Notes: generated by a model from the letters alone, not told the origin. Counted from the stretch's first letter, positions 25,229 through 34,845 are shown. The stretch is DNA of 64,000 bases from Polaribacter vadi (GCF_001761365.1 NZ_CP017477.1:2656001-2720000), one strand, 5' to 3'. Numbers and translations: made by a program.

Positions 25229-28204
25229 ATGACACAAAAAAAACTTACCAAATTTTTAATCTTTTCTTTGTTAATGTTGCTTCCAATAAGTTTGGTTGCG
25301 CAAAATATAAAAGGAAAATTAACAGATGCTTCTGGTGAAGTATTACCTTTTATGAATGTTGTAGTTCAAGGCACTACAAATGGAACCACCACTAATGAAA
25401 ATGGTGAGTTTAGTCTTACTGTAAAAGAATTACCAGTAAATTTAGTGATTTCATCAATTGGTTTTAAAACCAAAGTAGTGAATGTAAAAAACACCTCTTT
25501 TTTAAATATTATTATTGAAGAAGGAAGTGAATCTTTAGAAGAAATAATAGTTATTGGATCTAGAAATCCTAATAGAACTGCTATAGATTCTCCTGTACCT
25601 ATTGATATTGTAGATATTAAAGAATTAACAGCAATGGCACCACAGGTTAATTTAAATCAGATTTTAAATTTTGTGGCGCCTTCTTTTACATCAAACACAC
25701 AAACTATTTCAGATGGAACAGATCACGTAGATCCTGCTTCTTTAAGAGGTTTAGGGCCAGATCAAGTATTGGTGTTAATCAACGGAAAAAGAAGACATAC
25801 TTCTTCTTTAATAAATGTAAATGGAACTTTTGGACGTGGTTCTGTAGGTACAGATTTAAATGCAATACCAGCAGCAGCTATTAAAAGAATCGAGGTTTTA
25901 AGAGATGGTGCAGCAGCACAATATGGTTCTGATGCAATTGCAGGTGTTATAAATATTGTTTTAAATGAAACTGTAAATGAATTAGCGATTGCTGTAACTA
26001 CTGGAGCTCATTTTAGTAAAAATTCTAACGAACAAACTGGTGGTTCAGATGGAGAAACTACCAATATTAGTGCAAGCTATGGTTTACCTTTAGGAGACAA
26101 TGGAGGTTTTATTACATTTTCTGGAGATTTTGATGTGCGTGAAGATTACAACAGAATGAAAGAATGGGAAGGTTCTATTTTTAATACTTTTAATACTATA
26201 GAACGTCTTGCAAATGCAGATGGTGCTAGTTTAAATGATTTGTTTGATGCTGACTTAACTGATGTTATAAAATATGGAAATCAAGCAGGTTTAGGAATAA
26301 ATTCTAATGCCACTAAAACTGATTTAATTGGAATTAATGATGGATTAAACTCTGTTGCAGGTGTTTTAACACAACTTACTTTTAACAGTTCAGGTGATAT
26401 TACAGGGGTTTCTCCTATTGACAATACTACTTCTGAGTTAGCTGCAAGAGGTTTAAACAGAACCGATTTTAATATGAGAGTTGGACAATCTAAAGTAAGA
26501 AGTGGGCGATTTTTTGCAAACTTTAAACTTCCTTTAGATGATAATGGAACAGAAATTTACTCTTTTGCAGGTGTAGGTTCTAGAGCAGGTAATTCTGCTG
26601 GTTTTTATAGATTACCAAATCAAAGTAGAACGTTTACGCCAGCTTATATTGATGGTTTTTTACCAGAAATTAATTCAACAATTTCAGATCAATCTTTAGC
26701 TGTTGGTATTAAAGGTAAAATTGGTGATTGGAATGTGGATTTTTCAAACACGTATGGGAAAAATGCGTTCGATTTTATCATTGGAAATACCTATAATGCA
26801 TCTCAAGGAGTTGCATCTCCAACAACTTTTGATGCTGGTGGATTTTCATTTACACAAAACACTACTAATTTAGATATATCTAAATTTTATAAGGATACAT
26901 TTGATGGTTTTGGTGTTGCTTTTGGAGCAGAACATAGAATTGAGAATTACCAAATTGTTGCTGGAGAAGAATCATCCTATACACAGTATCAAGCAGATGG
27001 AAGTCCTTTTAATGGTGTTGCAGGTACAAGTCCTTTAAATGACTTTTTTGGCAGTGGAAGACCTGGTGGTTCTCAAGTATTTCCTGGATTTGGTCCAAAA
27101 AACGAATTGGACAGAGATAGAAGTAGTGTTGCTGCATATGTAGATTTAGATGCAAAGTTTTCTGAAACATTTTCAACTACTTTTGCTACACGTTTTGAAA
27201 ACTATTCAGATTTTGGTTCTACTTTAAACTTTAAATTAGCTTCAATTTATAAAGTTTCCGATAATTTAAGATTGAGAGCTTCTTTTAACACAGGTTTTAG
27301 AGCGCCATCTTTACATCAATTAAATTATAACTCAACTTCAACTATTTTTCAAGATGGTATTCCTGTAGAAGTTGGTACTTTTTCTAATGATAGTAAAGCT
27401 GCTAAATTATTAGGAATTCCTCAATTAAAAGAAGAAACTTCTAATAGTTTTAGTGCAGGTTTTACAACTAAATTACCAGATGCTAATATTACATTTACGG
27501 TAGATGGTTATATTGTAAATATTGATGATAGAGTAGTGTATACAGGTCAGTTTGCACCACAAGTAGATGGAAATGGAGATCCAATTGATGCAGCAAATAC
27601 AGAATTACAAGGGTTGTTAGTACAAGCTAATGCAACAGCTGCCTCTTTCTTTGCAAATGCAATCGATACACAATCCAAAGGAATTGATTTAGTAATAACG
27701 CACAAAGCAACTTTTGGAAATAATATGAGGTTAAATACTGATTTAGCTGCTACATTTTCTAAAACAGAACAAGTAGGTGGTATAAATTCTTCTCAAATTT
27801 TGAAAAATGCAGGTTTAGAAGGAACTTATTTTCCTGAAGACAGTAGAATATTTTTAGAAGAAGCTGTACCAAGAACTAAAATAAACTTGACAAATAGTTT
27901 AACAGCGGGTCGTTTTAATGTGTTCTTAAGAAACGTCTATTTTGGTGAGGTATCAGAAGCAACGAATACCATTGCAAATCAGCAAACTTTTAGTTCTAAA
28001 ATTGTTACGGATTTATCTCTTGGTTTCAAAGCTACACAAGATTTAACGTTAACTGTTGGTGCTAATAATTTATTAGATGTATATCCAGATAGAGCTATTG
28101 AAGCAAATAGAAGTGGTGGTCGTTTTGACTGGTCTAGAAGATCTCAACAATTTGGTATTGGAGGTAGATTCTTATTTGCTAGAGTAAGTTTTAATTTAAA
28201 ATAA
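25229..28204 (+). CDS. TonB-dependent outer-membrane receptor with carboxypeptidase-like domain
   Basis: 991 residues. Signal peptide (1-24, ending LVAQ), a carboxypeptidase-regulatory-like domain at about 26-105 (IKGKLTDASGEVLPFMNVVV), plug domain from about 125 with VDPASLRGLGPDQVLVLINGKRRH and RIEVLRDGAAAQYGSDAIAGVINI, then a 22-strand barrel ending in FARVSFNLK with the terminal aromatic/hydrophobic signature. No susD gene is next to it, so it is not a typical polysaccharide-utilisation pair; substrate unknown. Possibly a siderophore, vitamin or peptide importer. Monocistronic, with a strong terminator after it. Confidence 0.95.
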   Translation: MTQKKLTKFLIFSLLMLLPISLVAQNIKGKLTDASGEVLPFMNVVVQGTTNGTTTNENGEFSLTVKELPVNLVISSIGFKTKVVNVKNTSFLNIIIEEGSESLEEIIVIGSRNPNRTAIDSPVPIDIVDIKELTAMAPQVNLNQILNFVAPSFTSNTQTISDGTDHVDPASLRGLGPDQVLVLINGKRRHTSSLINVNGTFGRGSVGTDLNAIPAAAIKRIEVLRDGAAAQYGSDAIAGVINIVLNETVNELAIAVTTGAHFSKNSNEQTGGSDGETTNISASYGLPLGDNGGFITFSGDFDVREDYNRMKEWEGSIFNTFNTIERLANADGASLNDLFDADLTDVIKYGNQAGLGINSNATKTDLIGINDGLNSVAGVLTQLTFNSSGDITGVSPIDNTTSELAARGLNRTDFNMRVGQSKVRSGRFFANFKLPLDDNGTEIYSFAGVGSRAGNSAGFYRLPNQSRTFTPAYIDGFLPEINSTISDQSLAVGIKGKIGDWNVDFSNTYGKNAFDFIIGNTYNASQGVASPTTFDAGGFSFTQNTTNLDISKFYKDTFDGFGVAFGAEHRIENYQIVAGEESSYTQYQADGSPFNGVAGTSPLNDFFGSGRPGGSQVFPGFGPKNELDRDRSSVAAYVDLDAKFSETFSTTFATRFENYSDFGSTLNFKLASIYKVSDNLRLRASFNTGFRAPSLHQLNYNSTSTIFQDGIPVEVGTFSNDSKAAKLLGIPQLKEETSNSFSAGFTTKLPDANITFTVDGYIVNIDDRVVYTGQFAPQVDGNGDPIDAANTELQGLLVQANATAASFFANAIDTQSKGIDLVITHKATFGNNMRLNTDLAATFSKTEQVGGINSSQILKNAGLEGTYFPEDSRIFLEEAVPRTKINLTNSLTAGRFNVFLRNVYFGEVSEATNTIANQQTFSSKIVTDLSLGFKATQDLTLTVGANNLLDVYPDRAIEANRSGGRFDWSRRSQQFGIGGRFLFARVSFNLK

Positions 28205-28220
28205 TAAAAATTATATGTTT

Positions 28221-28249
28221 AAAAAGCGACAATTTAATTGTCGCTTTTT
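28221..28249. terminator. Bidirectional terminator between the TonB receptor and LpxH-like genes
   Basis: 14-bp perfect arms (28221-28234 and 28236-28249) around one base, GCGAC/GTCGC core, A-run on the left and T-run on the right. Confidence 0.9.
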
Positions 28250-28255
28250 TTATGC

Positions 28256-29014
28256 TTAATGTTTAAGAAGTTTAAATGTTTCATCAAATTCACCATAGGT
28301 AAAATACTGAATCCAATCTCCTAGATTTACATACTTGCTTTTTGCTGATAAATTAATTTCTAAAGGCAAATGTCTGTGGCCAAAAACAAAATAATCATAA
28401 TGATTTTCGGTTAACTTTTTTTTGCAATATTGTACCAACCATTCGTTTTCTTCGCCTAAAAACTTGGCATCTTCATCACCAGAAATCATTTTGTTTTTAA
28501 CGGACATATATTGCCCTAGTTTTACGCCTAAATCTGGATGAAGCCATCTAAAAAGCCATTTAAAGAAAGGAAAAGTAAACACTTTTTTCATGCGTTTGTA
28601 GCCTTTATCTTCAGGGCCTAAACCATCTCCATGACCAATTAAAAACTTTTTATTGTTGATGATAAATTCTTGTGGCTTATGATAAACAGGAATGTTTAAT
28701 TCTTTTTCAAAATAATCATTCATCCATAAATCGTGATTCCCAACAAAAAAATAAATTGGGATTCCTGAATCTTTGATTTCGGCTAATTTGCCTAAAACTC
28801 TAACAAATCCTTTGGGAACAACAGTTTTATATTCGAACCAAAAATCGAATAAATCGCCTAGTAAAAAAATGGCTTCTGCATCTTCTTTTATTTCATCTAA
28901 CCAAGAAACAAACTTTTTTTCACGAGGAAAACTAGTTTCAGGAGTTGGAGCACCTAAATGCTGATCTGAAGCAAAATATACTTTTTTGTTGTTGGATGTT
29001 GTTATGGAAATCAT
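28256..29014 (-). CDS. UDP-2,3-diacylglucosamine diphosphatase-like metallophosphatase
   Basis: 252 residues, calcineurin-like fold. Metal motifs: SDQHLG (D17), GDLFDFWFE, GNHDLWM, GHGDG and GHRHLP. This set and the FDFWFE signature fit LpxH, which makes lipid X in lipid A synthesis; in Bacteroidota the assignment of this group as LpxH is by similarity. ATG at 29014, 15 bp after the S41 protease gene on the same strand. Confidence 0.85.
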   Translation of the reverse strand: MISITTSNNKKVYFASDQHLGAPTPETSFPREKKFVSWLDEIKEDAEAIFLLGDLFDFWFEYKTVVPKGFVRVLGKLAEIKDSGIPIYFFVGNHDLWMNDYFEKELNIPVYHKPQEFIINNKKFLIGHGDGLGPEDKGYKRMKKVFTFPFFKWLFRWLHPDLGVKLGQYMSVKNKMISGDEDAKFLGEENEWLVQYCKKKLTENHYDYFVFGHRHLPLEINLSAKSKYVNLGDWIQYFTYGEFDETFKLLKH

Positions 29015-29029
29015 TGCAACAAAGAAAAG

Positions 29030-30625
29030 CTATTCTACCTTACTTTCCAACTCCAAAACTTTCTGCAACATTTTATCATCTTGATGCATAATTCTGTAGA
29101 AACCAACATCACCAAAAAGCACATTTGCAATTGAGGCTTTTAAGTATTTTTTTAAACTTTCTTTGGTCTTGAAAGATGGGTTTTCTCTATCTTTTATAAT
29201 CGATAAATAAGAATCTAAAACAGTTTCATCAGTATCAAAATTATTTACAAAATCTGCAATGTTCCATTTTGCTAATTTTTTTCTATTATTATCAACATAA
29301 TCAAAGGCAAAATTATTAATTGAATTAAAATAAAAACTAGACATGTAAGAAGTGGTATCTACAGCTACAAAAACATCAGGAATAATACCTCCACCACCAT
29401 AAACTATTTTGCCTTTTGGCGTTTTGTATTGTAAAGAATCTACTACTTTTATGCTGTCTCTATTTAATAATTCTCCATTTGCAATTCTTTCTTGATAATC
29501 TTTTCTGTAGTCTTTATCGCCATTTTTATCATAAGGTTTTTGAATGGAACGTCCTGTTGGAGTGTAATATCTTGCAGTTGTTAAACGAACTGCAGAACCA
29601 TCACCCAAATCCATTTCTACTTGCACTAAGCCTTTACCAAAAGAACGTCTTCCAATAATGGTTCCTTTGTCATTATCTTGTAATGCACCAGCTACAATTT
29701 CTGATGCTGATGCCGAATTTTCATCAATTAAAACATACAAACCACCTTTTTCGAAAGAACCAATTGAGGTTGCAAAATATTCTTCCACAAAATTTTTGTT
29801 GTTTTTTGTGAAAACCATTAGCTTTTTATTCTCTAAAAATTCGTCGATAATTCTGTTGGCAATATCTATAAATCCACCTCCATTTCCACGCAGATCCAAG
29901 ACCAAATCTGTCATTCCATGATCAATCAAATCTCCAAGAGCAGTTTTAAATTCTCTGTATGTGTTTCTTGCAAAACGATCTAATTTTATATAACCAACAG
30001 AATCATTAATCATATACGCTAAATCGACACTTTTAATATTTACTTTGCCACGAGTAACATCAACTTTAAAAAGGGAATCTGTGCTTTTTCGATAAATTTG
30101 TAGTGTAACCTTAGTGCCTGGTTCTCCTTTTAAATAAGCAGGAACTTTGTTTGTAAACATGTTTACTCCAAATTTGTTAAACATATTTTTGTTGTATAAA
30201 GTGTCATTATCAGCCATTAAAATTCTATCTCCAGCTTTAATTCCTACTTTAATACTTGGGCCACCTTTAATGGGTTGCACAACAGTAATTGAGTCTTTTA
30301 TCATTCTAAACTGAACGCCAATACCTACAAAATTACCTTGCATATTTTCTGTAACAGCTTGCAGATTTTCTCTTGGAATATACACAGAATGTGGATCTAA
30401 TTTTCCCAACATTTGTGTAATTGCGCCATCTAATAATTCTTCTGTATTTACATCATCTACATAATCTTGTTCAATAAAGTTGATGAGCTTTTTTATTTTT
30501 TGTTCTTGCTTTTGAGTTTCCGTAAAAGCCAATAAATTACTTGAATTTCCGCCAAAAAAAACGCCAATTAAAATTCCCAGAACAACCGCAATTGAAAAGT
30601 AAATAGGTAAGTTGTTTTTATTCAT
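29030..30625 (-). CDS. S41 family C-terminal processing peptidase
   Basis: 531 residues from ATG 30625 (MNKNNLPIYFS), chosen because it opens the membrane segment directly and overlaps the deaminase stop by 8 nt. Parts: N-terminal helix (about 7-27), PDZ domain (about 85-170, with GIGVQFRMIKD), and S41 core with the nucleophile Ser in ENSASASEIVAGAL and the Lys in GRRSFGKGLVQ. A membrane-anchored periplasmic protease of the Ctp/Prc family, cleaving protein C-termini. Confidence 0.93.
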   Translation of the reverse strand: MNKNNLPIYFSIAVVLGILIGVFFGGNSSNLLAFTETQKQEQKIKKLINFIEQDYVDDVNTEELLDGAITQMLGKLDPHSVYIPRENLQAVTENMQGNFVGIGVQFRMIKDSITVVQPIKGGPSIKVGIKAGDRILMADNDTLYNKNMFNKFGVNMFTNKVPAYLKGEPGTKVTLQIYRKSTDSLFKVDVTRGKVNIKSVDLAYMINDSVGYIKLDRFARNTYREFKTALGDLIDHGMTDLVLDLRGNGGGFIDIANRIIDEFLENKKLMVFTKNNKNFVEEYFATSIGSFEKGGLYVLIDENSASASEIVAGALQDNDKGTIIGRRSFGKGLVQVEMDLGDGSAVRLTTARYYTPTGRSIQKPYDKNGDKDYRKDYQERIANGELLNRDSIKVVDSLQYKTPKGKIVYGGGGIIPDVFVAVDTTSYMSSFYFNSINNFAFDYVDNNRKKLAKWNIADFVNNFDTDETVLDSYLSIIKDRENPSFKTKESLKKYLKASIANVLFGDVGFYRIMHQDDKMLQKVLELESKVE

Positions 30626-31043
30626 AAGGCAAATATTGAAGTTCAACTCCTGCTTTTTCTAAAAAATCTAATCCTGAAGAATCTCTGTAGTTTTTTGCAT
30701 ACACAACTCTCTTAATTCCTGCTTGATGAATAAGTTTACTACATTGTATACAAGGTGATAAAGTGATGTATAAAGTCGCATTTTTTGCAGACTGTGTAGA
30801 GGAAGCTACTTTTAAAATTGCATTGGCTTCTGCATGCAAAACTTCCCATTTTGTTTCGCCATTTTCATCTTCACAACAATTATCGAAACCAGTTGGTGTG
30901 CCATTAAAACCATCAGAAATTATCATTCTATCTTTTACAATTAAAGCACCTACCTGTTTGCGTTTGCAATGAGATAGTTTACCCCATTCTAAAGCCATTT
31001 TTAAGTAGGCTTTATCGTATTTTAATTGCTTTTTTTCTGTCAT
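30618..31043 (-). CDS. dCMP deaminase family protein
   Basis: 141 residues. Zinc deaminase motif HAEAN (His70, Glu72) and SPCIQC (Cys98, Cys101), with an additional Cys-rich N-terminal part (CCEDENGE). Deaminates dCMP to dUMP for thymidylate synthesis, as inferred from the family. It overlaps the S41 protease start and is preceded by a TAnnTTTG-like box (TAATTTCG) almost touching its ATG. Confidence 0.92.
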   Translation of the reverse strand: MTEKKQLKYDKAYLKMALEWGKLSHCKRKQVGALIVKDRMIISDGFNGTPTGFDNCCEDENGETKWEVLHAEANAILKVASSTQSAKNATLYITLSPCIQCSKLIHQAGIKRVVYAKNYRDSSGLDFLEKAGVELQYLPYE

Positions 31044-31101
31044 GCAACGAAATTAAAAAGATTTGTAGAAATGTAACGTTAATTAATAGACAAAATTTTG
31101 A

Positions 31102-31683
31102 TTACCAAAAAACGCGGTCAAGCATCATTTGTGTAGAAAATCCGATTACGATTGATGAGCTGACCAAAATCCAATCTCTTCTTTGTACTTTAAAGAAAGA
31201 TTTTAAAAGATAGCCAATAATTAAAATACTTAAAACGATTATTATTTGAGCTACTTCAATACCTAATGCAAATTCTATTAAAGGAAATAGTTTGTCTTCT
31301 TCTTTACCAATCATCATTTTAAAATAATTAGAGAAACCTAAACCGTGAATCAAACCAAAAAACAGCGCTAATATTAAGTTGATATTTCCTGTTTTATTGG
31401 CTTCTTTTTTTGCGTTTATAATGTTGATTAATCCTGTTATAAAAATGGTTAAAGGAATTAAAAACTCTATTAAATCCATTCTAACTTCCAAAATTTTGTA
31501 AGCAGATAAAGCTAGTGTTATAGAGTGGCCAAGTGTAAATAAGGTAACCAACCAAATTACTTTTCGCCATTGAAAATTAGTAAAGATAACCGCTAAAACT
31601 ATCAAAAATAAAATATGATCGTAAGCAGAAAAATCGAGCACATGTGTAAGCCCCATTTTAAAATATAGAATAAAATCGTCCAT
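31102..31683 (-). CDS. HupE/UreJ-type membrane protein
   Basis: 193 residues with about six membrane helices and conserved polar residues in helices: HILFL, GHSITLALSAYKI and GLIHGLGFSNYF. This pattern is that of the HupE/UreJ_2 family, linked to nickel or cobalt uptake in hydrogenase and urease clusters. No such cluster is here, so its substrate is open. TATCTTTG at 31709-31716 is a likely -7 box. Confidence 0.85.
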   Translation of the reverse strand: MDDFILYFKMGLTHVLDFSAYDHILFLIVLAVIFTNFQWRKVIWLVTLFTLGHSITLALSAYKILEVRMDLIEFLIPLTIFITGLINIINAKKEANKTGNINLILALFFGLIHGLGFSNYFKMMIGKEEDKLFPLIEFALGIEVAQIIIVLSILIIGYLLKSFFKVQRRDWILVSSSIVIGFSTQMMLDRVFW

Positions 31684-31708
31684 TTTAAATTTTAGATTAA
31701 GAAAGCAC

Positions 31709-31716
31709 CAAAGATA
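31709..31716 (-). promoter_or_regulatory. Bacteroidota -7 box (TATCTTTG) of the HupE/UreJ-like gene
   Basis: Exact TAnnTTTG match on the minus strand about 25 bp before the ATG at 31683. Confidence 0.5.
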
Positions 31717-31769
31717 TTAAAAAAGTATTACTGTTTTTAAAGTGATTTTGTGTGTTAATTTTACTTTAC

Positions 31770-33131
31770 TTAAGCAAACAAAGTAGCAAAAGCCTCTTCA
31801 ATTTTACCAACTAAAACCAATTTAATTCCGTGATTTTTTGATGAGATTTTATTGTATTTTGATGCCACAAAAGTTTTATAACCCAATTTTTCTGCTTCTA
31901 AAATTCGTTGATCTATTTTAGAAACAGGTCTTATTTCTCCAGCCAAACCAACCTCTGCAGCAAAACAAACATTTGGGTTGATCGCAATATCTTGATTGGA
32001 AGATAAAATTGCAGCAACAACAGCCAAATCTATAGCAGGATCATCTACATTTATACCACCTGTAATATTTAAAAAAACATCTTTTGCACCTAGTTTAAAA
32101 CCTGCTCTTTTTTCGAGAACAGCTAAAATCATGTTTAATCTTTTTAGATTATAACCAGTTGTAGAACGTTGTGGAGTTCCATAAACTGCTGTTGAAACCA
32201 ACGCCTGAATTTCAATCATTAAAGGACGAATTCCCTCTAAAGTTGATGCAATTGCTGTTCCACTTAAATCTGCATCTTTTTTAGAAATTAATATTTCAGA
32301 CGGATTTGAAATTTCTCTCAAACCATTTGAAAGCATTTCGTAAATTCCTAATTCTGATGTTGAACCAAATCTATTTTTTTGACTTCTTAATATTCTGTAG
32401 GTATGATTTCTATCGCCTTCAAATTGCAAAACGACATCTACCATATGCTCTAAAATTTTTGGTCCAGCAATGTTTCCTTCTTTGTTGATGTGCCCAATTA
32501 ACAAAACTGGAGTTGCAGTTTCTTTGGCAAATTTTATCAATTCTGCAGCAGTTTCTCTTATTTGAGAAATACTTCCAGGAGAAGCTTCAATGGAGCTTGT
32601 GTGTAATGTTTGTATGGAATCTATTACTAAAACTTCTGGTTCAGTTTCTTCAATATTTTTAAAGATTTGTTGCGTATTTGTTTCAGTAAGAATTAAACAT
32701 TTAGAGTTGATGCCTTCTAATCTTTCTGCTCTCATTTTTATTTGAGATTGACTTTCTTCGCCAGAAACATACAATACTTTTTGGCTGATATTTAAGGCAA
32801 CTTGTAGTAATAAAGTCGATTTTCCAATACCTGGTTCACCACCTAAAAGTGTTACAGAACCTTTTACCAAACCACCACCTAAAACTGTGTCTAATTCGTT
32901 GTTGTTTGTAATTACTCTTTCTTCAGGGTTTAACTGAATATCAGCAATTTTTAAGGGTTTATTAATAGTTTGTTTCGCTGTTGTAGATTGTTTCCAAACG
33001 CGTTTTTCTTCTTTTTGAATTACTTCTTCAACAATGGTGTTCCATTCTTTACAAGCACCACATTGTCCTACCCATTTTGCATGTTGAGTTCCGCAATTTT
33101 GACAGAAAAAGGTTGTTTTAGTTTTTGCCAT
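31770..33131 (-). CDS. radA: DNA repair protein RadA
   Basis: 453 residues: C4 zinc finger (Cys10, Cys13, Cys24, Cys27), Walker A GGEPGIGKST at 97-106, the RadA motif KNRFG near 253 and a C-terminal Lon-protease-like domain. RadA is a hexameric helicase promoting branch migration in recombination. It begins 8 bp after the toxin stop of an upstream toxin-antitoxin pair, and no other promoter gap is visible, so it may be read through from that module. Confidence 0.97.
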   Translation of the reverse strand: MAKTKTTFFCQNCGTQHAKWVGQCGACKEWNTIVEEVIQKEEKRVWKQSTTAKQTINKPLKIADIQLNPEERVITNNNELDTVLGGGLVKGSVTLLGGEPGIGKSTLLLQVALNISQKVLYVSGEESQSQIKMRAERLEGINSKCLILTETNTQQIFKNIEETEPEVLVIDSIQTLHTSSIEASPGSISQIRETAAELIKFAKETATPVLLIGHINKEGNIAGPKILEHMVDVVLQFEGDRNHTYRILRSQKNRFGSTSELGIYEMLSNGLREISNPSEILISKKDADLSGTAIASTLEGIRPLMIEIQALVSTAVYGTPQRSTTGYNLKRLNMILAVLEKRAGFKLGAKDVFLNITGGINVDDPAIDLAVVAAILSSNQDIAINPNVCFAAEVGLAGEIRPVSKIDQRILEAEKLGYKTFVASKYNKISSKNHGIKLVLVGKIEEAFATLFA

Positions 33132-33139
33132 TTAAATTA

Positions 33140-33442
33140 TTATTCTCTTAAAAGTTTTGATGGACTTTGAGATGTGTTAAAAATATGAAGTATTAGGATT
33201 TCTTTATCGTTTTTTGAAATGTAGATTACTTTATAATTTCTTACAATAATTCTTCTATAAGGTTTACCTAAAAATTCATCGACTTGAAATTGTTCAGTAA
33301 AGTGAATGTTTGTTGAAGTTTCAAAAATTTCATTCACAGCATTTTGTGCTAAATTTTCTGATAAAGTCATTTCTTTAACTTTTTCAAAAATAGAATTTAA
33401 ATCATTTTCAGCTTTTATAGTCCAAATAATTTTTAATTTCAT
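33140..33442 (-). CDS. RelE/ParE family toxin
   Basis: 100 residues: IIWTIKAENDLNSIFEKV, GKPYRRIIVRNYKVIYISKNDKEILILHIFNT, the classic ParE/RelE fold with Arg/Lys-rich strand. Such toxins cut mRNA at the ribosome (RelE) or poison gyrase (ParE); which applies cannot be told from sequence alone. Its ATG abuts the antitoxin stop (TAG-ATG). Confidence 0.9.
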   Translation of the reverse strand: MKLKIIWTIKAENDLNSIFEKVKEMTLSENLAQNAVNEIFETSTNIHFTEQFQVDEFLGKPYRRIIVRNYKVIYISKNDKEILILHIFNTSQSPSKLLRE

Positions 33443-33703
33443 CTACCAAGAAAGCATTTTCTTTTTTAATTCTTCTGATGTAATAAAGTTGCCTTCATCA
33501 AAAGAAGCTTCTGCTTCTTTAATTTTTTTTATGTACTTTTCTTTATTCAAGGCTTTGCCAGATATTGTATAAGCGACAATATCATTAGAGCTTTGTTTTT
33601 CTTTAGATTTTAAATTATAAATAGCTTCCACTTCGTTTAAAACATTTTCATCTGTTTCTAAAATCCATTTAGATAATGTTTTTCTTTTTTCTTCTGTGTT
33701 CAT
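33443..33703 (-). CDS. Antitoxin of a RelE/ParE-type module
   Basis: 86 residues from ATG 33703 (MNTEEKRKTLSKWILETDENVL); an upstream in-frame extension was rejected because the -7 box lies there. Short acidic/basic helical protein with a tail (EGNFITSEELKKKMLSW) typical of antitoxins paired with RelE-type toxins. TATCTTTG at 33718-33725 is a likely -7 box. The stop is directly followed by the toxin ATG. Confidence 0.82.
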   Translation of the reverse strand: MNTEEKRKTLSKWILETDENVLNEVEAIYNLKSKEKQSSNDIVAYTISGKALNKEKYIKKIKEAEASFDEGNFITSEELKKKMLSW

Positions 33704-33717
33704 GAGGTTGCTTTTAC

Positions 33718-33725
33718 CAAAGATA
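33718..33725 (-). promoter_or_regulatory. -7 box (TATCTTTG) of the toxin-antitoxin operon
   Basis: Exact TAnnTTTG match on the minus strand; a TTG candidate for -33 lies 24 bp upstream (33750-33752). Confidence 0.5.
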
Positions 33726-33778
33726 GTAATTTTAAACAAGAAATAAATTCAAAGGTTTCCCAAAAGCTAGCAAGTATT

Positions 33779-33877
33779 TGCGTTAGCGATTGAAACGACA
33801 TCCTTTTTGCTTTTTCAGCAAAAAGATATAGTGGAAAGCGCGACCTTTTTAGGAAACGCCCAACTTCTCGATACAAT
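33779..33877. repeat. Flavobacterial intergenic repeat with a TTTTTGCT hairpin
   Basis: Between the antitoxin and flippase genes. It includes GCGTTAGCGATTGAAACGAC, an 8-bp-arm hairpin TTTTTGCT/AGCAAAAA (33804-33824), then AGATATAGTGGAAAGCGCGACC and GGAAACGCCC. I recognise this kind of sequence as recurring in intergenic DNA of Flavobacteriaceae. No coding potential. It may include a terminator for the flippase-panD-panC transcript. Confidence 0.6.
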
Positions 33878-33900
33878 TTTTTTAAAAAAATTACTCGAAG

Positions 33901-34845
33901 TTATTTATTTTTATTTACGACTGGTAATAACAAAAATGCCAACCCTCCAAAAACGATAATCATGGCAGTTTGTGCTGTCCACATAATCCAACCAAAAGCG
34001 TTTCCTGTTACTTTATCTATACCAAAAAGTGCGAGTGCACTTGCAACAGCAACAGGATATAAACCTACACCACCATTGGTTGCAGCAATTGAAAAACCAC
34101 CTGCAATAAAGCCAATTAAAATACCACCAACAGGAACTTCTAAACCATTAACAGCAGGAATTGTTGCCCAAAACATAGCTATATACATTGCCCAAATAAA
34201 AACAGTATGGAATATAAAAGCCCATTTGTTTTTCATGTTTAGAATGCTAAAAACGCCTTCTTTTAAACCAAGAAAAAAGCCTTTTACTTTGATTGCAAAG
34301 TTTGATTTTCCTTTTTTGATGTATAAGATAAAAGCAGTGAAAACGATTATTACGATTAGTAAACTACCAAAGGTTTTTACTGGATTGAAATCTTTTGTTA
34401 AGAGTTCCCAAATAAAATCGAACTGGATAAAAAGAGTAATACCAACAACGAGTAACATCATTATTAAGTCTGCAAGTCTTTCTGCTACAATGGTTCCAAA
34501 ACCTTTTTCAAACGGAATATTTTCGTAGTTCGTCATGACTGCTGCTCTTGTAACTTCGCCAGCTCTTGGTAAAAAGATATTCATTAAATACGCTACTAAA
34601 ACTGCTAATGTAGAATTAATGAATTTTGGTTTATAGCCTAAAGGTTCTAATAGGAATTTCCATCTATAAGCTCTCGATAAATGGCTTAAAATTCCGAAGA
34701 ATAACCCTAGAGCAATCCACCAATAGTTAGCGCTTTTAAAATATTGAACTAATTCTTCTGGAGAAACAATTGTTAGTGAATACCAAACCAAAAAACCTCC
34801 CAAAATGAGAGGTATTATTATTTTTAAAACTTTTTTAATATCCAA
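33901..34845 (-). CDS. Flippase-like lysylphosphatidylglycerol synthase-TM family protein (UPF0104)
   Basis: 314 residues with about eight membrane helices and the family pattern SHLSRAYRWKFLLEPLGYKP, LPRAGEVTRAAVMTNYENIPFEKGFGTIVAERLADL and AATNGGVGLYPVAV. It has no aminoacyl-transferase domain. Proteins of this type are thought to move lipids or lipid-linked precursors; substrate unknown. It starts 3 bp after panD. Confidence 0.85.
   Translation of the reverse strand: MDIKKVLKIIIPLILGGFLVWYSLTIVSPEELVQYFKSANYWWIALGLFFGILSHLSRAYRWKFLLEPLGYKPKFINSTLAVLVAYLMNIFLPRAGEVTRAAVMTNYENIPFEKGFGTIVAERLADLIMMLLVVGITLFIQFDFIWELLTKDFNPVKTFGSLLIVIIVFTAFILYIKKGKSNFAIKVKGFFLGLKEGVFSILNMKNKWAFIFHTVFIWAMYIAMFWATIPAVNGLEVPVGGILIGFIAGGFSIAATNGGVGLYPVAVASALALFGIDKVTGNAFGWIMWTAQTAMIIVFGGLAFLLLPVVNKNK

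Noticed and set aside
28773-28964. Plus-strand open frame inside the LpxH-like gene
   Set aside because: Antisense shadow of a well supported metallophosphatase.
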